Source of the DNA: Pseudozyma flocculosa PF-1
Taxonomy: Eukaryota; Basidiomycota; Ustilaginomycetes; Ustilaginales; Ustilaginaceae
DNA: 64,000 bases
Direction: 5' to 3'
NCBI RefSeq assembly: GCF_000417875.1
Contig: NW_006920876.1
Coordinates: forward strand, 719,495-783,494
Shown: positions 57,605 to 64,000 of the stretch, in pieces
How positions within the stretch are numbered: position 1 is the first letter of the stretch
Layout of the letters: each line of letters starts with the position of its first letter
The notes under the pieces: model-generated
Seen by the model: only the letters and a program-made list of their open reading frames with translations
Told to the model about the DNA's origin: nothing
The model's database searches: none
Made by a program: the position numbers and the translations under genes

Positions 57605-58343
57605 ATGCTCGTCTCGAATAGCGAGGTGAGTCGAGTTCTGCGCGCGATGCCGTGCTCGTACATCCCTGTCTGCCTTGCCAGGATAACGATGGCAGCATCT
57701 CTGACATCGAGGACTGTCTTCACGCCCAACCCCTCTCGCCCTCTCGCCTGCACAGTTCATCCAGAAGCTCGAGGCGCTCTTCACGAGTTCGAGCGAAAAG
57801 CACTCGATCTACGTAACATCGAAGCGGGCACCGCCAAAGGCGTTGTCGTCCTCCAGCCCCACCGCATCTCAATCGGACAGCAGCGGTGGTGCGCAGCACG
57901 GCTTCTCGCTGCCTCTGCTGTTCAAGGCGACGAACGGGGCGAGCGGCACGTCGCGCATCAAGTTCCGCACGCTCGTTTCCGCAGCAGACCTGCCGAGCTT
58001 CCAGGCATCCTACCTCTCCTCTCTGCGCTCCTCGCTGTCGGCCTCGCTGAAAAAGAGGGACAAGGCAAAGGAGAGGAGGGCGGAAAAGGTTCGCGACGCC
58101 GCGCGCAAACGCGTCACCGCCCCCGACGCACAGACGGGCAAAGAGAGGCTCGTCACCAACCACGTCGGCTCCAAGAGGGGCGCCGGAAGGAGGAAGAGGC
58201 AGCGGGCGCTCAAAAAGGGCGTCGAGATCCGAAAGGAGGCGAGAAAGGAGGCAAAGCGCAAGGCGAGATCCTCACGCAAACCCGTCGGCGCCGGCGCCGG
58301 TGCCGCCCGTGGGGATGGGGATGTCGTCATGGCGGATGCGTAG
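57605..58343 (+). CDS. SRP14: Signal recognition particle subunit SRP14
   Basis: SRP14 is part of the Alu domain of SRP, which slows elongation while the ribosome docks at the ER. Two exons, 57605-57625 and 57756-58343, give 202 residues. The N-terminus MLVSNSE joins FIQKLEALFTSSSEKHSIYV, which matches the family's opening helix and first strand. LPLLFKATNGASGTSRIKFR and LPSFQASYLSSLRSSLSASL with KKRDK complete the Alu-binding fold near residue 130. About 70 extra residues follow: strongly basic (KRGAGRRKRQRALKKG), then Ala/Gly-rich. Animal SRP14 is about 110-136 residues, so the basic tail is an extension. A loop insert rich in Ser lies before LPLLFKA. Confidence 0.88.
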
Positions 58344-59037
58344 AGGGTCACGTCGCCTTGCCGCAGCCCGCAGCCCGCACCGGCAGAGACGCGGAGAGCA
58401 CGAGGTCGAGCATCGAGCGCTCGTCGTCGACCCTCGCTCCATCACACCCGCCGTCCAGCCCCGGACCGGATCGAAAGGCAGAGGAGAGGCTTCCACACCC
58501 GGCAGCATCGAGCATGCCCATCTTTTCCCTCCCCTGTTTCTCTTCCGCTCAATCGATGCACCATGAACGCAGCACAGCACCCATCCGACAGACGCCAATC
58601 CACCCCACGCCCGACGGTCGCATACAGGCACACAGACGCTGCGGAGCCACAGCGACGATGGGAAAAGGTCCATGATTCAGAGACCAAAGCCCTCCAACGG
58701 CACGTGGCAGAGCGTGAAGTCACGACGGGGGCGGAGGTAGCGGAAGGCCACGAGGGGACAGGGCAGGGAGAGGCGAGGCAAGGCGAGGCGAGGCGAGGCG
58801 AGGCGAGGCGAGGAGATACGATAGGGGCGAGCACGCTCAAGGGCCAAGAGGATGGGCCCGAGCTGCCATACGCCGGGGGACGGAATGGCACGCCAGAGAA
58901 AAGGTGCCAGCAGGACGGCACGACGAGAAGAGGGAGCCGCAGGACTGGATCCAAGAGGTATACCACAAAGAACGAAGAAGGAAGGCGACGAGCGGGAGGG
59001 CAGGCTGAGCCGCGAGCGGGCAATCCAACGAGCGTCA
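58344..59037. other. Intergenic between convergent SRP14 and glyoxal oxidase genes
   Basis: 3' flanking DNA. It carries an (AGGCG)n run at 58772-58813 and no supported gene. Confidence 0.6.
58772..58813. repeat. (AGGCG)n tandem repeat
   Basis: About eight pentamer units, one of them changed to AAGGCG. Confidence 0.85.
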
Positions 59038-61059
59038 TCAGGCGACAGCCTTGTTGATGCGCGAGTGGGCCGACCCGCGGCGGTGCATGGCCATGTCACG
59101 CGCCTCGACGACGTGCTCGCTGCTCCCCACCCTGACCTCGGCCTCTTCGTCGTCTGCATCCTCGAACAAGTCGCGCTTGGCGGCGCTGGGCAGCGGGCTC
59201 TCGGCGCCGACGGGCTGCTTTCCGATGCGGCCGTTGCCGGCCATGACGACCTTGCCCTGCGACGGCACGCCGTCGACGACGACAAAGGCTAGCGCCGAGC
59301 CGGGTGCAAAGAGGTTGGGGTTGGGAGGCAGCTGCGCCACGTGCAGCTTGGTGCCCTGGGCCACCGACTTGAGCTCAATCATGCGCTGGCCCATGTTCAT
59401 GGCGTGCGTCGAGAAGCCGGTGCGGACCAGCACCACCTTGGCCTTGGCAGCGGCGTCGGCCGAGCCGAGGTCGAGAGTGAAGCCATCGCCGCCGTAGCTG
59501 AACGACTGCGGCAGGCCGCGCGACGAGGGGCGCGGTCGGTCGTAGAACTCTGGGTACCACCGCTCGACGCGGTACTCGGTCGACCACTTTTCGCCCGTCG
59601 TGTAGTCCGGGTTGGGGTTGGAGCCGGCGACGAGGATCGACGAGTCGGGCAGCAGCGTTGCCGACGAGTGGTACAGGCGGCCGACGTTGGCCTTGCCCAC
59701 CTGGCGCCACCGGCTGCCCTTGGGCGCGCGCGGATTGTAGAGCATCGGCCGGTACGACGGGTTGTCGCCGAAAGAGTGGCCGACGGGCTTGCCGACCTGG
59801 TACTTGTTGTCCGTGTAGCCGGCGACGCCCGTCTTGACGCCGTTGCCGAACCAGAGGGTGCCGTCGGGCAGCTGGATAAACTGGCCCATGGAGCGGCCCT
59901 CGGGCAGGTCGTCGACGGCCTCCCAGTCGCCGCCCTCGAGCGGGCTGAGCTGCTCGCACGACGTCGACGCGGGCCTCTGCGACACCATGACGGCGGGCCC
60001 GCCCTCGTTGCCCCAGTTGACATTCTTGCCGAGCGACATGCCGCCGCAGAAGAGGACCGTCTCCTTGTAGCCGTTGCTCGGGCGCAGCGGCAGCAGCGCG
60101 GTGCCGGCGCTGGCCGGGTAGACGCGCGGGCCGCCGGGGATGCTGGCGAGGCGCTTCTCGCTCTGGCTCTGGTAGTTCCACAGCACGGCCGAGCGGCCGG
60201 CCTGGACAAAGACCTCGCCGCTCGACATGAGGTAGGTGATGGGGTAGAGGGACATGGGCACGGTGCGGTCGAGGATGCCCATGTAGCGCGCCTGGCCGTC
60301 GCCCTTGGGCGGGTAGAACTCGTAGGTGGGCTCGTTGCTGCCCTTGGAGGGGACAAAGCCGCCGTCGCGCATGCCGCCAAGGATCATGACGGCGCCGTCC
60401 TTGAGCGGCTCGACGGTCGGGTACCAGCGCTCCTTGACGAGCTGGTTGCCCGCGTCGTCCTGCCACTGGCAGCTGCGGTCGTTGCAGGGCGAGAGGAAGC
60501 GGAGCGCCTTGCCGCCGTTGTAGGAGCCGTAGCCCTGGCCCTGCTTGGCCGTGGCGCCGTTGGTGGTGACGGCCTTGTTGCCGCCCGTGACAAACATGCG
60601 GCCGTCGCCCAGCGTGGCGCCGCCGGCGCAGAAGGTGTTGGAGCGCACGTCCATGGTGCGGAACTGGTTGCTGTTGATGTCATACTCGACGGCCCATGCC
60701 GGGTGGCCGTTGATGCTGACCGGGTTCTTTTCCACCTTGTCGAGGATGTAGACCTTCTGGTCGGTGCCGAGGAACATCTGCGGGCGTCGTGTGGGGGCGA
60801 TGTGGGGGGCCGTGGAAGGGGCGGCAACGTGGGCGACCGTGGTCAGCTTTTTTGCTCCTACGGCGATGCTGCCGCAGACATCCGTCTTGGGTCGAGACGA
60901 GGGTCCGAGGCAGGCGGCACTCACCATCTGGGCCGAGACGCCCGAGTTTCCGACGATCTCCATGGTGCCGGCCTTTCCGGCCGAGGCATACTGCACGCTG
61001 GCCGCCGCACCGAGGGCGATGGCGGCGGCGACAAAGGAGCGGAACGACGACGAGAACAT
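59038..61059 (-). CDS. GLO: Secreted glyoxal oxidase (copper radical oxidase)
   Basis: Glyoxal oxidases oxidise small aldehydes outside the cell and produce H2O2. Two exons, 61059-60925 and 60777-59038, give 624 residues. The start MFSSSFRSFVAAAIALGAAA opens a signal peptide of about 27 residues. After the intron the domain runs MFLGTDQKVYILDKVEKN and repeated Kelch-like blades. The copper-radical site residues are visible: Cys95 in SNTFCAGG (the Cys of the Tyr-Cys cofactor), Tyr414-His415 in VGRLYHSSATLLPD and His503 in TGFSTHAMNMG. The C-terminal Greek-key domain follows. A tail of about 45 residues after a Lys-Arg pair (AAKRDLF) is acidic, then basic. Glyoxal oxidases are well known in smuts and white-rot fungi, where they support wall growth and peroxidase activity. 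The intron is 147 bases, in frame, with no stop. Confidence 0.93.
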   Translation of the reverse strand: MFSSSFRSFVAAAIALGAAASVQYASAGKAGTMEIVGNSGVSAQMVSAACLGPSSRPKTDVCGSIAVGAKKLTTVAHVAAPSTAPHIAPTRRPQMFLGTDQKVYILDKVEKNPVSINGHPAWAVEYDINSNQFRTMDVRSNTFCAGGATLGDGRMFVTGGNKAVTTNGATAKQGQGYGSYNGGKALRFLSPCNDRSCQWQDDAGNQLVKERWYPTVEPLKDGAVMILGGMRDGGFVPSKGSNEPTYEFYPPKGDGQARYMGILDRTVPMSLYPITYLMSSGEVFVQAGRSAVLWNYQSQSEKRLASIPGGPRVYPASAGTALLPLRPSNGYKETVLFCGGMSLGKNVNWGNEGGPAVMVSQRPASTSCEQLSPLEGGDWEAVDDLPEGRSMGQFIQLPDGTLWFGNGVKTGVAGYTDNKYQVGKPVGHSFGDNPSYRPMLYNPRAPKGSRWRQVGKANVGRLYHSSATLLPDSSILVAGSNPNPDYTTGEKWSTEYRVERWYPEFYDRPRPSSRGLPQSFSYGGDGFTLDLGSADAAAKAKVVLVRTGFSTHAMNMGQRMIELKSVAQGTKLHVAQLPPNPNLFAPGSALAFVVVDGVPSQGKVVMAGNGRIGKQPVGAESPLPSAAKRDLFEDADDEEAEVRVGSSEHVVEARDMAMHRRGSAHSRINKAVA

Positions 61060-61841
61060 GGCGTGCAGTGAAGCGGGGGGATCAGCCGTACAGAGATTTC
61101 TAGAGTGCCTGTGTGTCGGTAGGGAAGAGGAGGAGGGGCGCGGAAGTGGCGAGCGAGTGTGGTCGGTCTAGCTGTGTCCAAGGAGGGTGGGGGTGGCGAT
61201 CCGATGGGGGGCGGCGGTGGTGTTGGCTCGTCTAGGTCGTCTTTGAGCGAGGGGAGAGGTAACGAGTGTGAGGAGGGGAGGTGGTGACCGACGAGGGGAA
61301 GCAGTGGAGAGGGTGCAGGGAGCCGGAAGATGGAGGGGGAGAGGGAGGGTGAAGGGCGACGGAGAGAAGGGCTGATGGTGGCGAGAAGGAGAGGGGAGGA
61401 GAGGAGGGGGACGAGGGTCAGCGTCGGCGACAAGCGTGTGGGACAACAGCAACGGCGGCGATGACGGCGAGTTGGGCGGCCGTCGTTAGGCCAAGCCGGT
61501 AGGGCGGACGACAACCAACGTCCATCAGCATCCTACTGTAGCGGGTCAGCCGGCCTCGTTTCACGCCTCTGCCAAGAGTGGGTGGGCAGGGGGCCGACTA
61601 CTGGCCAGGAGGCGGCGTCGGACAGAGCCGTAGATGCGCTGCAGGGGGAGGAGGGGTCGCACAGTACCGCTCACCGCGCCGCACCGCACCGCACCACACC
61701 ACACCATGACGGCGTTCCCAGCCGCCGCCGCCGTCATGGTCAAGTCAAGCGGGGCCAGTCAGCAGGGCTTGCAAGCAGTCCGGCAGGAGGCATGGGCTGG
61801 CTGCCTGTGCATGCATGCTGTGTTGACATCGTGCCGTCGTC

Positions 61842-61874
<33 letters not shown>

Positions 61875-63553
61875 TGCACCGGCTAGGGAGAGAGAGAACG
61901 AGGACAGGGCCGGCTTTGCCTTGGCCCCAACCGTCGGCCCACGTCGGCGAGGTGGGTCAGGTCCCGCCGCTTCATTTTGACGGCAGTACGAGGCTAGGGC
62001 TTGCTTGGCCTCTCTCGACGCAGGTTTTCGGCTCCTCCTTCCCTTGGTCGACGTGCGTACATTGTACATACGTGCGTCCATGGTTTGGCCGCAGGCTGCT
62101 TGCTTGTGGGTTCATACGTACATCCGTACCGCTATTGTGCCTTTGCAGCGTGAAGGGGGCCGAGTGTACGCGTCGGATCTGGCCGCATCCCTGGCCGCGC
62201 GGGCCTGGCCCCAAAGGGTCAAGAATGCGACCAAGCGAGACTCGAGGATCGTCCCTGGCTCGCCTCGCCAGGCCTCGCACTGCACCGCTCAGGGCCCGGC
62301 CTGGCTAGGCCCAGGCTGGGCTGCGGTCACGGTGGTTGCGGTCGAGCCGCGCCGCGCCGCGCAGGGCGCAGCTGTCAAATGAATCGTGCGTGCGTACATA
62401 CGCGTGCCTAGCGTAGCAGCGCGCAGCCAGGCAGGGGTAGTTTGGCAGAGGAGCGTGCGTCGTCTTGGCGAGCTAAAGGCGGCACCCTAGCCTGCTTCGT
62501 CGTCGGATCCACGAGACGACAGCTTGCATTGCCAGGATCGAATCCCGAGCGCACCAGACGATCCTGGCTTGCACATCCATACATGGTTACGCTGCTGTCG
62601 TTGGCTTGCGAGCTTTGCAAGCCGGCCTAGTATGTAGCAGGCTGGTGTCGTGGCGTGCCCGCCCTGCCTCGCGCTCGAGAGAAGCAAGATTGAGGCCCCG
62701 GAAGGACCGACCGCTCGGCATCTGGGGAATGTGCCCCCTCGCCCGCCAGGCGTCTCCGCCGTCTGGCAACGAGGACAGAGCAGTAGGGCAGGGCAGGGCA
62801 GCGACGGGCCCCCCGCTCCGCTTTAATGCCGTCGGAGCACCAAAAACGACCAAGCAAGCAAGCAAGCAGCAGGCGGCCCACCGCGGCCCAAGCCGATCCC
62901 CGCCTTTTGACTCTGTCGTGCTCCTGCCTCTCCCTCCCTCCCTCCCTCCATCTTGGCGTCTGGCTGCAGGCAGGCAGGATACAGTACATACTCTGTAGGC
63001 AGACGGGCGGGCGTCGTCGCATCTCGTCGCCTCACATATGGACTCTATGTACGCGGTTGCCGCGCGACGACGGCCGTTGACCAATATACGACTACGGAGA
63101 CAGCGGCAAAACCTCGCCCGCCGACTCCCCTTCCGCTGGGGTTGCACGGCGTCGTCGATGCCAGCCACCGTGAGTAGCTCGAACGACGCCCTCGCGATGC
63201 TGATGGCCAACCTTGCTGCCTCTCCCTGACCTGTGGCGGCTGCACCGAGGACGGGTACGCCGCCGCGGATCCCGACCGACCGAGGTTGATGGTTTCTCGA
63301 CGCCCTCCCGACGGCTTGGCGAGCGGGCGGCGGGCGGATGCCTGCATACACACAGCGATCCAGGGCCACGCTCAGATCGACCCAAGAAGGGTCCTCGCAT
63401 GTCGGACGTTGGCCTTTTCCTCGCCCGCCTTCCCGTTGCTCGGCCAGCGCTTCGCCCTCGCCCTGCCCCGGTCCCTGGCCACCGCTCCTCCGCTCGGCTT
63501 CTGGTCGCTCCGCCTCCCGCTCGCCTCGACCTTTGCCTGGCCTGGTTGCTTGG

Positions 63554-63615
<62 letters not shown>
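63554..63615. repeat. (CTTG)n microsatellite
   Basis: About 15 uninterrupted tetramers. It produces repeat peptides in all frames. Confidence 0.95.
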
Positions 63616-63840
63616 TATGCATGCACGGCGCGTTGCCTGCCAAGCCACCCGTCCGCCCGCCCGCCTTGCTGCCTCCAGGGATGCTTGGATTTCTGCCCTC
63701 CGCCAGAGTCTCTGCCTGACTTTTTTTCTTTCTTTCGTCTGCTTCATCGTCGGGCCCGGCGTCGTCGTCCTCTTCTTGGCCGGCAGAGAGACGAGGGGAA
63801 CGGAACGCGCGTCGCAGTAGGCCGGACCTCTGGCAGTCCT

Positions 63841-63860
63841 GGCAGGCAGGCAGGCAGGCA
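63841..63860. repeat. (GGCA)n microsatellite
   Basis: Five tandem tetramers. Confidence 0.85.
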
Positions 63861-64000
63861 GGCGTGAGCGCGTACGTGTGGCTCTTTGACGTGCCTGGTC
63901 ACGGTCGACGCAGCCATGCCAATGAGGATCTGATCTAGGGTTGGTACAGGTGCGAGAGAGCCGCCGTGCTACACTCCCTTTAATATCGGCCGTCCGTAAC

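Larger units (their letters stand above)
61060..64000. other. Upstream of glyoxal oxidase, then microsatellite-rich gene-free DNA
   Basis: 61060-61500 is G/A-rich on the plus strand and is the likely glyoxal oxidase promoter and leader. Beyond it lie CAC/CGC runs (61680-61700), a TCG run (61845-61872), a CTTG run (63554-63615) and a GGCA run (63841-63860). Long ORFs here come from these repeats (for example repeated KQAS or LLAC peptides) and are not supported as genes. A sequence resembling a tRNA B box at about 62537-62548 lacks a foldable partner. Confidence 0.55.

Noticed and set aside
59341..61071. 576-codon plus-strand ORF
   Set aside because: Antisense shadow of the glyoxal oxidase gene; Ala/Val/Arg/Asp-biased with no domain.
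62535..62550. Possible tRNA B box (GGATCGAATCC)
   Set aside because: No A box at a proper distance and no cloverleaf could be folded around it. A similar string near 45070 also failed.
62587..63747. 386-codon minus-strand ORF with KQAS repeats
   Set aside because: Driven by the (CTTG)n microsatellite; no domain and equally open frames on the other strand.

Overview
This 64 kb window is nuclear DNA of a GC-rich fungus. Genes are on both strands, and many carry one to four short spliceosomal introns of the GTGAGT...CAG type. Some genes share divergent promoters. The gene set fits a basidiomycete, most likely a smut-lineage fungus (Ustilaginomycotina): an Ndr/Cbk1 (Ukc1-like) kinase, a secreted glyoxal oxidase, a very long Spo71-like PH protein, an eIF3j and a Mad1. 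The lineage is inferred from gene content and style; no marker gene names the species. A run of 20 N at 52837-52856 shows that this is a draft assembly.

Layout. 0-10 kb: the 3' end of an unknown Ser/His-rich gene, eIF3j/Hcr1 (-) divergent from the checkpoint protein Mad1 (+), and a large disordered BTB/T1-domain protein (-). 10-14 kb: a long gene-poor stretch leading to Cbk1 (+, 14.2-16.8 kb). 17-24 kb: a secreted, probably GPI-anchored GMC oxidoreductase (-), a gene-free stretch, then a histidine acid phosphatase (-). 25-32 kb: an exomer ChAP protein (Bch1/Bud7/Chs6 family, +), TTC1 (-) and Vms1/ANKZF1 (+). As sequenced, Vms1 has a one-base frame break before its Cdc48-binding motif. 32.3-34.2 kb: an unusual repeat island with two unrelated arrays. 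34-42 kb: a GPI-anchored Ser/Thr-rich wall protein (-) and a five-exon Zn2Cys6 transcription factor (-). 43-48 kb: an inositol polyphosphate multikinase (Arg82/Ipk2, +) and an unrecognised protein with seven apparent membrane spans (+). 48.9-55.7 kb: the Spo71-like PH protein (+). 56-61 kb: mitochondrial ribosomal protein uS12m (-), divergent from signal-recognition-particle protein SRP14 (+), and a glyoxal oxidase (-). 61-64 kb: microsatellite-rich DNA with no gene I can support.

Most genes are housekeeping: translation (eIF3j, uS12m), protein targeting and quality control (SRP14, Vms1, TTC1), trafficking (exomer ChAP), mitosis and morphogenesis (Mad1, Cbk1) and inositol phosphate signalling. 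The accessory part is secreted or cell-surface: GMC oxidase, glyoxal oxidase, GPI wall protein and the 7TM candidate. Exon boundaries below were set by reading frame, splice consensus and protein continuity, without transcript data. Long ORFs are open on both strands because the DNA is GC-rich, so antisense ORFs were treated as shadows.
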